Shown one piece after another: positions 12,370 through 25,137 of a DNA stretch of 64,000 nucleotides; within the stretch, counting starts at the first letter, position 1, and each line of letters starts with the position of its first letter. The notes beneath the pieces are model-generated. The model did no database searches. It was not told where the DNA came from and saw only the letters and a program-made list of their open reading frames with translations. The DNA comes from Epiperipatus broadwayi (taxonomy: Eukaryota > Onychophora > Udeonychophora > Euonychophora > Peripatidae): contig JAQFVV010000013.1 of the NCBI GenBank assembly GCA_028023455.1, positions 4,900,001 through 4,964,000 of the forward strand, given 5' to 3'. The translations under genes were made by a program, and so were the position numbers.

Positions 12370-13712
12370 TAACAACTCCCCCCCCCCATCCATGCTTTCT
12401 TGATTCTAGCTACAATGGTCTGTTCCAAGTGGTAGGTATTTCGGCTCCTAGATGTGGAAGTGAATGTGTGGAAGTGAAATGAAAACAAAATTCTACAAAC
12501 ATATAAAAAAATAATACATAGCAATTTAAAACTTTCCCCAAATTATTTAGAATAGAATTCATCAATTTGGCAAATACTGTCCCTCATAGATACACTTCAT
12601 AGCTGCTCCAGTCCCATTTCCTTGGCAAGTCATGAATTGCTTGTGGGAAATCCTTGGGGAGTTGGTTGTAATGTTATTTCATTCTGTATCCATTGAGGTT
12701 AAGCAGGCATTATATATAGATGAATGTTAACTCATCACATCTCATATGGTCAGAGCAAACAAAACTTCAGTCTCACAACAATATTAAATTAGCAGGAGTT
12801 TGCAATTCATAAAATATTTAATTTTTCTTGATTCACTGTTTGGTATTTAATAAGTTTTATAAGAAACGAATTATCTCATTCTGTATATATATATATGCAT
12901 GCTAATAATCTATTTCTTGATTTTTATTCACATTCAAATGATCGCATAGTCCTTTTATTTTAAATATCCATTAAAATCAGCTTGACTAATTTTATTCAAT
13001 TGCGTAAATCTATTAAAATCTTTTTTGTTGTTGTTTAATTATTGGTTGTAGTTTTTTAATGTTTCCATCACAACAATTAGACGAATAATTTGGACTGCAA
13101 ATAAGTCATCCATATTCTCTGGTAATCAAACATTCTATTTTCTGATGTTGGTATTGTAAGCTCTTGTGTCTCTTAGAACAAAATAAAAAGATGGTGGAAA
13201 TTGAGTTTGCTTTAATACTGCCCTCGATTCCCATTGTTTAGTAAACTTCCATTTCATTTCCTTTTGATATATATGTGCTTATTATTACACATGTCATGTT
13301 GATGGAAAGTAAAATATGATTACAAAATAGAATTCAGTTTTCACCTTCCATATCTGGTTACATAGTTACTGGCTTGACATAGGTCATTATGAGTCTAACA
13401 AGTCTAAATCTTGTCTAATGACATAATATATTGACATTTAGTTCATTAGTTTAAATATATATGTGACTGATATCTTGAATTAAGATTTTCATCTTTCTTT
13501 CAGCTAAAGAAATTTGATTTATTGAGGTTTTTTTAATATTGCGATTGATAAAAAAACATTGGTTGTGCATGTATATGCATTTATTACTATCTAAATGATA
13601 ATACATGTTCAACTACTCATTAATTAAATTTATTTTTTAGATGAGTTTAATTTAGTGAATAACGCACTATGAACCAAAGCCGGTTCCAATCTGATTGTAA
13701 GCTACCCTTACA
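12370..13712 (-). repeat. 3' LTR of the 12.4-19.5 kb element, truncated
   Basis: Homologous to 18130-19468 almost throughout (shared words include GATGTGGAAGTGAA and CTGATTGTAAGCTA), with small indels. It starts in minus orientation with TGTAAGGG, immediately after a polypurine tract, and breaks off at the C-run 12378-12386. Confidence 0.8.
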
Positions 13713-13728
13713 ATTCCCCTATTCTTAC
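13713..13728 (-). promoter_or_regulatory. Polypurine tract next to the 3' LTR
   Basis: On the minus strand GAATAGGGGAAT sits directly before the LTR start TGTAAGGG. This is the expected position and composition of the plus-strand priming site of an LTR retrotransposon. Confidence 0.7.
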
Positions 13729-14389
13729 AGGGTTAAAATTTTAAGTTATGGTTAAAACTTTAACACTCAAAATATGTTGGTGTGCCTAGGGCTATTTTTG
13801 GATTGGATAAAAGGTTGTTACACCTATTTCTTGATTGCTTCAATTTTTATTACAGCTGATTTGTAGGACTTTAATAATCTCTTATGGTTAGGTCACATCA
13901 ATTGTGGGGTTACCTAGACTTACAGGCTTTGATGATTTTATGTTCGAGACTGACCCGTTAATGTGTCTGTTATAGATATCATATAGGTTTATTTACTAAC
14001 CTTCTTACTGCTCCTTTTTGAGACTTACTGGATTCATAAAGGTCTAGCTAAATATCAGAGTATCCATCTTTTAGTATGGATTGACTCCTGGGTCTTAGTT
14101 GGTCTCAAGGCATCCTAGTGATTGTGTTCAAGTGTTATAGTGATTGTGTTTGAGTGTTAACTGGGGAATACCTTTATCAAACTTAATATTCCTAATCATG
14201 TATTATAATTTTTTTCCATTGATCACCTGTTGATTCTATTTTTTAGATGTGATTTATATTGCCTTTATACTTTGCTTGGTGGTTACTTTTATTCTTTAGT
14301 TGTGTGATTAATTCTATGGGATCATCATAGGTTATTTTGAGCAACCAAAGTAGAGTTTTTAAATTATGGGCATTATACATGCCCTAAAT

Positions 14390-14650
14390 CTCTCATTCCT
14401 GGTTTATCCAAAATAGGTTAGGACTTGTCTGCTTAATGCTGGTATATCATCCTTCATGTGTATTGCAGAACTTATGGTATTTACTTTCATGCAGTCTAAT
14501 TGGATGTGGAGTTTTTATCAGAACTTTATCTCCAACTTTATATTTGTGTGGGGACTTTCTTGTATTTTGGTTCCTATGATTTGCCATTGTGGTAAGTCAT
14601 TTATAAGCCTTTAGTATATCATTTCCTTCATCTATTCTGGGTTGAGTAGC
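14390..14650 (-). pseudogene. Integrase C-terminal domain relic
   Basis: On the minus strand the translation contains KVGDKVLIKTP followed by HPIRLHESKYHKF, the small beta-barrel beginning of the integrase C-terminal domain found after the rve core in Ty3-type elements ('xVGDxVLIK'). Upstream MANHRNQN fits the linker helix. Stops occur before and after it, and no DDE core is intact nearby. It lies between the gag remains and the 3' LTR of the same element, as expected. On the opposite strand, 14702-14884 carries a meaningless open stretch. Confidence 0.6.
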
Positions 14651-15281
14651 CATAGATTGTTTTTACTATAACTAAGACTAATTAATGGATTCCATAAGGG
14701 AATGCTAAACAAATCTCTGGATCAGTTAAAGACTATTAACTTTGGCCTATACTTCATGTTCAGTTGGATGGACATAGGCTGGAGCTTAGTGAATAGCATA
14801 GGTTTATATGTTCACCCTATCATCTTTGAACACATTTTTCTTTTGTCTATGCCTGTATTATTATGGGTTCTCTATTTGTTTTAAAATGACTCAATATTAT
14901 AGTTAGATTTACCCATTTTGGATCATCTGATTACATGTCCTTGGTTGTAATACTAGAGGTTGGCCCTTGATATTAGCTTCTTAAGTGGTACTACTGCATA
15001 GTTTGTGAAACCTGGGATCTTCATATGTATTGTATAGTTTGTGAAACATGGGATCTTCCTGTTTATTAGTTTTTGGTGTGGTACTTTCTTTATGATCTAA
15101 TGGCTTTCCATGCCTTGATCATCTTCTATGTAGGTGAGTGATTTGAGGTGCATCTAAGATGATCAGACCTGATAGTGATTCATTCTGAAGGGTGTCACTG
15201 AGTTTGCAATTTGTTTGGAGCACATCTTCGATTCTTGGTAGCTCACTCTATTTGGGTCTTTGAAAGCAATTTCCAGGCTGT

Positions 15282-15565
15282 TTATCATTTCACTCTGCTT
15301 CTACTTGCCAGTCAGAAACATTCAATCATACCCAGTCTGTTGCATTCTAAATGCTAGTGTTCCTTGGCATAGCTGGGATTTGAGGGTCTCGAACCTTTGA
15401 CTGACTGCTTCACTCAGTTGACCTTATCACTTCACTCTGCTTCTACTTGCCAGTCAGAACCATTCAATCATACCCAGTCTGTTGCATTCTAAATGCTAGT
15501 GTTCCTTGGCATAGCTGGGATTTGAGGGTCTCGAACCTTTGAATGACTGCTTCACTCAGTTGACC
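15282..15565. repeat. 142-bp tandem duplication with pol III B-box-like word
   Basis: Two head-to-tail copies with a 142-bp period (15282-15423, 15424-15565) and only a few differences. On the minus strand each contains GGTTCGAGACCC, close to a tRNA B box, about 20-30 bases after a weak A-box-like word. This suggests a duplicated tRNA-derived SINE fragment inside the LTR element. The A box is poor. Confidence 0.75.
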
Positions 15566-15897
15566 AACCTGATTGCATGTTCCATTAATACTTTCAACCT
15601 GATTTATGTTCCATTAATACTTTTTCATCATCTTCTCTAGGTTTTCCTTGCCAAAAAGGTTTTCCATTTTGCTTGCAGCTAGTATGTCTTCCAAATACCT
15701 TATATTGTGGCCCATATTGCATGATTGTTTCGACATTGTGCTTCAAGTGAAATTGGTCAATTTTTGTTTGTATATCCTTGAATTTCTTCTCTAATTTGTA
15801 CTCACTACTTCTCTTAGCCTATGCACACTTCACTCTTGAAGTTTTCATAGCCTTGGGCCATCTCACAGAACTTAAGGACTAACTGACTTGAAATAGT

Positions 15898-16480
15898 GTA
15901 TCTAAAGTCTTCGAATCTTTGCAGGCATTGTGTCCTTTTCTTCCAACTCCCTTATTTCTCCTAGTTCTTGTTTCAATTTCCTATTATCTCTCTGAACATT
16001 ATTGACACTCAGGACAGAATCTATACCAGCAGATAATTTATCTTCAATTCCTATCATTTCGCTTTTCAGATCTTCTTTCAAGGTACCCATTTTTGAATCC
16101 ATGCTGTTCATATATTACTTCAAATCTTCCTTCATGCTGTTCATATCTCCTTTCAAGCTGTTCATATTTGAGTCTATTCTATTGATAACTCCCAAATCTT
16201 CCTTCATATTGGTCATCTTTACATACAAGCTGTTCATTTTTGCAATTAATATTCATTTCTGATTCCACACCCAAGATCATTTGGAACATTTATTGTTTCA
16301 TTATCCCATGCTACTTCTAATCTAGGTGCTGGATTTATTTCATGGGTGGCAGTCTTTTGAATCTGAGAAGCTGTTTGGTTCACTCAATGTGCCCGTGGTA
16401 AGTGATCAGTTTCTGTTATGGATCCCCAAGGTACTCATACTAATGTAGCCTCTTCTTTGCTGCTAAACATAGAGCACTCT
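15898..16480 (-). pseudogene. Gag-like coiled-coil relic
   Basis: The minus strand keeps an open 69-codon stretch (15902-16111) starting MNSMDSKMGTLKEDL. Upstream, broken by stops, the same seven-residue-like unit (MNSLK, DMNSMKEDL) is repeated several times to about 16235, which implies a long coiled coil. Farther upstream (about 16280-16470) is EVAWDNET and a Ser/Thr/Gln-rich stretch. This matches an N-terminal coiled-coil region of a retrotransposon gag located between the primer-binding site and pol. No capsid fold or zinc knuckle was identified. Confidence 0.5.
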
Positions 16481-16986
16481 ATCTCGCTAATACTATTATT
16501 TAATTTCCTTGTCCATTCTTATTAGTTTTCTTCCACTAATAAGTATCATTAAAAAAAATTTCTTTTTTTTTTTTAATCAATGGTCAAGTAAAAGACTATG
16601 ACTATTTATTCCTTTGTAAATACAAATAAAGATATATTGTGGAAACCTTGTGCTATCTCTGCCATTTAAAGTTCATGCTAACTTTCCCCTATATTTTTAT
16701 GTTGGTGTATGTACTACTTTTAATGCCTAACATGTAGCCTGTCTGTTTTATTCACCTAGGTCCTCTATTTTAGTTTAATTTTATTAGTTAACTATTTATT
16801 GATGGTCTCAGTTTGTCATCACATTCCCATTAATTAATTCACATCCAACGCTTCACATGAAGTTTCCTTTCTTGGTTAGATGCATTAGCCAGTTGTTGTT
16901 CCGGAAAATTCATAAAAATGAATAAGTTCCAATTTCCTTTTTATCAGTTCAATGGCTGAACTTTCTCAGAAACTTATGTTTCATGC

Positions 16987-17005
16987 CTCTAAAGTATGGG
17001 TGCCA
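16987..17005 (-). promoter_or_regulatory. Primer-binding site of the LTR element
   Basis: On the minus strand the LTR ends ...CCATTACA and is followed after three T by TGGCACCCATACTTTAG. A TGG start just inside the 5' LTR is the usual tRNA 3'-CCA complement, similar in form to the TGGCGCCC sites of many Ty3-type elements. The tRNA is not assigned. Confidence 0.65.
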
Positions 17006-17008
17006 AAA

Positions 17009-19468
17009 TGTAATGGTCCAGGTTTGCCAACAGAAGAGGGGGAATGCATCTAACTATAGTCAGGCCTATGAACTTTGGGTAGGATGCTGTAATTATTGTG
17101 ATAAAGTACCTAACCAAAGATCATATCTACCTCCAATGGGCTAGCTCTAGGTTTACTCATTAAATTCAGATACAATTTAGGCTAGTTCATCTGTACCTCA
17201 TCCCTTCTTTGGATTCTATTACGTCTTGGAATTCAAACCAAGTAAAAATATTGCCCTCAGGTCTCTTCAGGATTGAATTTATTGTAGACAGCAACCAATA
17301 CATTATGGTGTGAATTCCAATTGAGTGTAAAACTTACCTAACCATACTATTGTATCATGATGTAAAAGAAAGCATGTCTGTGGGTGCATATATATCTGGT
17401 TATGGATGGATGGATAAATAACTCTGACAAACTAGAGACCATTTAATGAAAATTAATTGAACAAGATTTATTTGACTATCAAAATGAAAATTCCAAACCC
17501 TTTTAACATGATTAAAAAAAAAAAATCAATTGAACAAGATTTATTTGACTAACAAAATGAAAATGCCAAACCCTTTTTAACATGATAAAAAAATAATATA
17601 TATGATGTACATGTGTGTGCATCAAATATGTATCTCTATCATATTGACAAATAAACATTCCACGACAGATATAAATGCTGAAACACAGATATTTGCAAAG
17701 TTGCAAATATATAACAAAAAAAAAATTATTAGTTTATCACTATAATGAATGCGAAGCTAGCTGACTATTTACAATATTATTTACAGATGTAAGTGTTAGC
17801 TCTGCCTTTCACTTCCAATGGTAGGGATTCTGTTCACTTTGCAGGACCCTCCCCTTGACTATCTACAAGTTTCTTATAATATATAGAAGGGATCATTCAT
17901 GTAGAAAGATCAGTCATTCATATTGAAAAAACCCCAAATATAAACATTGTTAGTTAACAAAAAAAAATAAACAAACTCTGTCCTGTAGCAGTGTATGGTC
18001 TTAATATGGAACAATATCTAGTAAAATCTTACCTTGTTCAATATTGCCTTAAAGATGAGATTCCAGTGTCAAGTCACTATGCAGGGGGAGTTAACCTAAA
18101 TTTTATTCCATAAAAATGTTGAACATAACATTCCCCCCCCCCCCATAGCTTTCTTGATTCTAGCTGCAATGGACTGTTCTAAGTGGTAGGTATATTGGTT
18201 CCCAGATGTGGAAGTGAAATTAAAACAAAACTCTATAAACATATAAAAAAATAATACATAGCAATTTAAAAATTTCCCGAATTATTCAGAATAGAGTTTA
18301 TGGATTTGGAAAATACTGTCCCTCATAGATATACTTCATAGCTATTCATATCCTCTTCCCTTGGCAAGTCATGCATTGCTGATGGGAAATCCTTGGTGAA
18401 TTGCTTGTAATGACATTTCTTTTTTCATGTTATTATTTCATTCTGTATCAATTCTGAGGTTTAAGACCGGCAATTGATGTTTAAGTAGGCATTATATATA
18501 GATGAACATTAACTCATCACATCTCCTATGGTTAGGACTAACAACACTTCGGTCTCACAAAAATATTAAATTAGCCGGAGTACATCATTTTGCAATTCAT
18601 AAAACATTTAATTTTTCTCGATTCACTGTTTGGCGTTTAATAAGTTTTATAAAAACAAATTATCTCATTCTGTATATATAAATATGCTAATAATCTATTT
18701 CTTGATTTTTATTTACATTCGAATGATCGTGTAGTCCTTTTATTTTAAATATCTGTTTAAATCAGCTCGACTAATTTCATTCAATTATGTAAATCTATAG
18801 TTTAATTATTAGCTGTAGTTTATTAATGTTTCCACCATGATGATTAGACTAATAATTTGCATTGTACCAATAAGTCATCCATATTCTCTGATTATCAAAC
18901 ATTCTATTTTCTGATGTTGGTATTGTATAGGTCTTGGGTCCAATCAAGTGAGTTTGCTTTTATACTGCCCTCAATTCCCATTGTTTAGTAAGCTTGCATT
19001 TTATTTCCTCTTTCATCAATATATACGTGATTATTGTTATGCGTGCCATGTTAATGGAAAGTAAAAATACGATTATGTAATTCACCCTCCATATTTGGTT
19101 ATCTAGTGACTGGCTGAAATTAGGTCATTATGATGTCTACCAAGTCTGTCTTGTCTAATGATGTAAGATATTTGACATTTAGTTCATTGTTTGTATAAAT
19201 ATATATATGACTGATCTCATGAATTAAGATTTTTATCTTTCCTTCAGCTAAGGGAATTAAATTTATTGAGACTTTTTTTCTTAATATCATGTTTGATAAA
19301 ATAAACATTCATTGTGCATCTATATATATATATGTGCATTTACTATCTAAACGATAATACACGTTCAACTACCCATTAACTAAATTTATTTTTTAGATGA
19401 GTTTAATTTACTGAATAATGCACTATGAACCAAGGCTAGTTCCAATCTGATTGTAAGCTATTCTTACA
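17009..19468 (-). repeat. 5' LTR of the 12.4-19.5 kb element (2.46 kb)
   Basis: Bounded by TG at 17009 and CA at 19468 on the plus strand. The part 18130-19468 is duplicated as the 3' LTR; 17009-18130 has no partner. Its inner end, GACCATTACA in minus reading, is shared with the LTRs at 40-53 kb. It contains a two-copy tandem duplication of about 70 bp (17454-17592). Confidence 0.7.
17454..17592. repeat. Tandem duplication of about 70 bp in the LTR
   Basis: Two copies of a segment beginning AATTGAACAAGATTTATTTG, differing by a few substitutions and by the length of the A-run between them. Confidence 0.8.
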
Positions 19469-19520
19469 CTATATTAGATAGAATAAAACAAATAAGAATT
19501 TTTTGTATGAATATATATAT

Positions 19521-19760
19521 TATACCGGACACTCCACTTCTTTTTATCACTGAGGGGAACACTAGGCCACTATCAAAATAAAATAATTGATTTACAGCAA
19601 TCAAGAAGTTAATGATGATGATAAATGTTGTCAGCTAGACTCAGGGAGAGAAAGAGATCTTAAACATTGTTCAGACAATTGAGGGATAGGACACCGAAAC
19701 AAACATCAGCCAAAAACAAAATATTAATAATTTTTTAAGTTTTATATTAAATTCAAAAAA
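19521..19760 (+). repeat. Dispersed repeat end, pair of 26810-27050 (inverted)
   Basis: Starts TATACCGGACACTC and shares clear blocks with the minus strand of 26810-27050, such as CTCAGGGAGAGAAAGAGATC and TTGTTCAGACAATTGAG, and then ACATCAGCCAAA. Similarity fades after about 250 bp. It begins 52 bp beyond the preceding LTR element. The partner starts TGTACCGG, which suggests the terminus of another LTR family; this is inference. Confidence 0.6.
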
Positions 19761-20928
<1,168 letters not shown>

Positions 20929-22105
20929 GAAAAACAATGAGTATAAAATATTAACTCACAATACACTCTCTGACAAAGTGATAAAATTGAAATCTTGAAC
21001 TAATTCTTTATATTTTATAGATTTTTTTTATTTTTAAAATACATCTAATAAACAAAATATTTATAAATTACTAATAATATCAACAATCCTACTCATAGAC
21101 CTATCATATGTTCATTTTTTTTTTTTAATATAAAATTTAGAGATTTAAGTACTGGTTAAAGTAGAAAAATGAAAATGTTCAGTTATCTTCCAGGCTTGTT
21201 TTTCTGTCTGATTGATTCCAGTAGTCTGCACAAGGTTTTAGTCCTATCAAGAACTCACTAGAGTGGTTTTCAATCTCAATTAATTAGATCATGGTGTAGG
21301 GAGGCAACTTTCAGGATCAGTCTCAAACTAGGCAATTAGGACAGCTTCAAGATAGCCCAATTTTGAACTCTGGGTTTTGTCGTGGATGTTAGCATGGCAT
21401 ACTTTTAATACAGTTCTTTAAAGCTGATAGGTTTGGCATTGTCAATGTATGCTAGTTTTCTATTTTGTTTCTTTTCAAATAGTTGCTCTAGCAGTTAACA
21501 ATCAGCAATACTAGTCAGAAATTATCCATAAGTAATTATAAAAATCTATATCTCAGCCACCTGCAATTCACAAATATAAAATATCACATCAGCAGTCAGC
21601 AATTAGCAAAAATATGTTATATCAGCAATCAAAGAGTAACAAATATAAAATATATCTAAAATTATATATCAGACATCAAGTCTGTAATTAGCAAAAATAG
21701 AAGTTTTTATCCCAATCAAAAACACAGAGCGTTTATATGCAATTATTATCTCCCACCAGATCTTAAAATCTAACTAGGCTTAGTCTTTATCTCTCACCAT
21801 ATCTTAATTAGAATTTTAACCAGAGATATTTGTTTATTGCTCGTTAATTAGGGCTCTTTTTTTTCTTTATTCAATTTTAATATTAGAAAATGAGTTTCTG
21901 CAAAAAAACGTATCTCAATCAAAACTCTTTTAAATTAAAATATTTATATGATTTCCATTTATAATCAAGTATGTGTTTTGGCACATACTCTTAATAAAAA
22001 AAACTAACAAAATACAAATTTTTTAAATTCAATTATTTCTTGTCTTTTAAAATCTCTATAAATATACATTTTAGTTTTGATTTCACGATAGTTGCTTTTG
22101 AAGGG
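20929..22105. other. No gene recognised
   Basis: A+T-rich DNA; a slightly less A+T-rich stretch at 21180-21430 shows no long ORF or known motif. Confidence 0.4.
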
Positions 22106-22155
22106 GATAAAGTATCCGGTTTAATATATGTATATATTGAACCGGATACTTTATC
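22106..22155. repeat. Near-perfect 50-bp palindrome
   Basis: Arms 22106-22129 and 22132-22155 are reverse complements over 24 bp with one mismatch (a T-G pair) and a 2-base loop. The arms start GATAAAGTATCCGGTT. Partial pairing continues outside (TTGAAG on both sides). Confidence 0.9.
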
Positions 22156-22253
22156 TGCTTCAAGAGTTCCATCACAAAACTAAAGCTAACTTTTATTTTT
22201 ATAAAGTCTTAAGAAAAAAATATTTAAAAGTTTTATATGTTTCTTATTAATGT

Positions 22254-25137
22254 TGTACCGATCGAAATTGTATGTTAACTCAACACAATTCACAGCCTGA
22301 GTAAAAGTACCTCGAATCTAACTGTATGCGAGATCAAAGATAAAGAATACTTATGGATTCTGCCCTGTTCACCCATTCTCTAAATCTTCCAACTAATTAA
22401 CAACATTTGTGAGGTAAGCAATAAATCTTTTCTACACTCCAGCCCACTAGCAACAATGGTAGAGCATGAGCCTCAACTAATTCTAACGTCTAATATTTAT
22501 TATAATTATACCTATTCATTTACTTAAATATAAAAATTGTATTATGTGACCTTGAATCATCAGATAGCGGCAAAATAATTAATTAGAAACATTAATTTTA
22601 GAATAAAATGAATGGAGATGAACCACAGGTAGCTTAAATTCACATATATATTTAATAAAAACATTTAGATAACTCTTCTAATGTCTCTCTGTTTTATTGC
22701 ATAAATTTCAGTCCTGTCATTAATTATGCCTGGATTAAGGGAGCGGTATAGTTCATATGCCAATTTAACAAATGTAAATGATTAGAGTTTTATGGTAGAT
22801 GCCCACTCAAGCCAGAGATGAAAGAGACAAATATTTTAAAGAACCCCATTTTAAACATAACTTTATTATAAGTGAAATTATTTTAAGAGAGAAATAATCA
22901 AATCATATTTAAGAATTGGTTTAGAAGAGAGTGACATGTTTAAAATATAAATGGATCGCGATATTCACAACTAAATATTTTAAGATTGTAAAACAAATAA
23001 AATTAATCACATCATAGTCAATCTGCCATGTTGTGCTCAGAGCAAAAGAAATTGGACAGACCCAGCATTTGATAATGCATCACCAGCATAGACTCAATTC
23101 ACCTTCCCCAGTGATGCCAAAAAAATACAGAAAGAATGGTCTGCGCCATTGGAAAACCTCAAGATATTTCAGGCGAAAGGATGGGAATAGCCAAGGCTAG
23201 CTAAGCTAAGCTTACCCCAGGTCTTCCCCTTTCATCTTTCATATCCTGATAAAAAATCCAGAGCCAGTGAAATGATCACATGGTCTAATTCCGATTTAGC
23301 AATCACAAAGAACAAAAGACAAGTAGTCAAGCAAAATGCTGGCAAGGCAAAATACAAGTACTGGATAATTTTTAGAATTTAAAGATAAAATTGTACTGAG
23401 CTATTCAAGATTACACAAATGTTATACAGATTGACCAAGATCAGACCAACATAAAATAAATAAGCATTAAATATTACGAATATCATTTTCTGGACATGTC
23501 TCTCCCTTCAAAACGAAATCCCACTAATATTCAATTAAAACATTTATTACTCTCTCTTACTATTTAGCAAGAATATACTTTCTAAAAGCCCCTCCCTTTC
23601 ACTCTTTAAAAATGAAATAGTATAACTAATAAAATCTCATGCTTGATCTAGCATCTCCCCAAAACCAAACCGGATACGCATAAAATATTTCAAAATATAT
23701 AAAATTATTTCATCTCGACAAAAAAGGTTGCTCCAAGTATTAATCATTTAGAATTAATAGTTAGTTATTTAGTGACAGACGTTGGTCGGGAAATATAAGC
23801 AAAAATATTTAATTATATCAAACTTTTGTCGAGATGGAACAAATTGGCATATGATGATATCATTTTAAATAAGATATTTGTCAGTCTTAAAAAAATATAT
23901 TCTTAAGTAAATAATTATAATAATATTTTCTGAACCGCTTTAAAAGAAAGTTTAGCATTAAGAAGCATAATTTTAAGACAGGGCAGAATGAGAACAGAAA
24001 CATTAGATTTAAAGTGATAGCAAGTAAAAATTACAGAATTTTGTTAAACAGTTACATTAAACTAAGGGGATTTCATTTAAGAAGACACTTAAGGTAGCGA
24101 AATTACATTATTAGGTCAGCTGGAGTTTTTAAAAATAAATTAGGCAGTTAGAAATAAACAGATTGGAACATATTACCTAATTTATTTTGAGTCCTTGTGG
24201 AAATTTGGATCCCATGATGAAATATGAATTTCTGCACAGGCATAGCTAGTTATGAATTTTAATTTGAGAGTTCAAATAGTTCAGCAGTCCACAATTACGT
24301 GTTTTGATAAGTTTCTTTGGCTTATGTATTTTGGTGATCATATTTAGGACAGTGGGAAGATGGGCAGGTTAAAAGCCATCTACTCAACTACCATGCTTCC
24401 AGACATCTCTATAATTATTTAAAAATTTGACCGACATGGATTTGCCATGCACTCACTGACAAAAACTACGATTGGCTGACCGCTATTGTTCTCATGCACT
24501 ATTTATACCCTTTTCTGACAATTTTTGGGAAATTCCCCTTTTCATTCACCCAAGGCTAAGTGGATATGTTGAAATTCCGGTGACCGCAATTATCGATCTA
24601 AAGTATTTTGCATTGTATTCATGAGATCCACTCTCCCAATAAACCCAACAATTTTATTGTTTCAAATCTATTTTTAATTTAATGTAGATTTGAAGAATTC
24701 ATGTTTTAAATATCTTTTCCATTTTAATTTTGCTTTAATTAGAAAATTCCATTACCATTTTGTTAATGATTATCTTTTGTTTGACACTAAGGAATGTTGG
24801 TAGGGTTTATTACGAAAGTAAATCTCCAAAATAAAATACTTAAAAAAAATAGCATATTAAAATTTATTGATTTTTATAAAAGTTTCCAACTGTAATTATA
24901 TATATATGTATTTGCGCATATATATATATCTGGGCCCCTCCAATATTTATAATAAAAACATTTTAAATAGAAAATTGATATTTTAATCGTTTATTTGCTG
25001 GTCTAAAATTAAATGTATATAAACAGGCAGACAGAAAGTTTTATAAACATCATAACACACATGGATCTGGTTTGATCCTAGTCTAACAATCTAGAAAGAC
25101 ATGAAGCGTGGATCCGGCCAACAAATCCATTGCTTCA
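22254..25137 (+). mobile_element. Solo LTR, 2.88 kb, family shared with 42670-44738
   Basis: Begins TGTACCG and ends CCATTGCTTCA, flanked by a 4-bp ATGT duplication at 22250-22253 and 25138-25141. Near the start it shares GTATGTT and AAAAGTACCTCG with the solo LTR at 42670. At the end it shares the GAAGC-TGGAT...ATCCATTGCTTCA block. A TATA-like ATTTATACCC at 24501 followed by AATAAA near 24638 gives the plus orientation (U3 left, U5 right). There is no internal coding region, so it is a recombination-derived solo LTR. Central parts of the two copies differ widely in length. Confidence 0.75.
24501..24510 (+). promoter_or_regulatory. LTR TATA-box candidate
   Basis: ATTTATACCC lies 637 bp from the LTR end. 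The related solo LTR has TTATTTATACCC at about 44116, at a comparable place. This conservation supports a promoter role. Confidence 0.45.

Larger units (their letters stand above)
12370..19468 (-). mobile_element. Decayed Ty3-type LTR retrotransposon with long LTRs
   Basis: Two direct repeats of about 1.34 kb (12370-13712 and about 18130-19468) are both bounded on the right by the same LTR edge, TTACA on the plus strand (TGTAAG when read on the minus strand). The element reads on the minus strand: 5' LTR 17009-19468, primer-binding site next to it, gag remains at 15.9-16.5 kb, an integrase C-terminal relic at about 14.4-14.65 kb, a polypurine tract at 13713-13728 and a 3' LTR. The 3' LTR stops at a C-run near 12378, so it lacks the last 1.1 kb of the 5' LTR. 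Only 1.3 kb separates gag from integrase, too little for protease, RT and RNase H, so pol is internally deleted. The left target duplication is lost. Confidence 0.75.
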
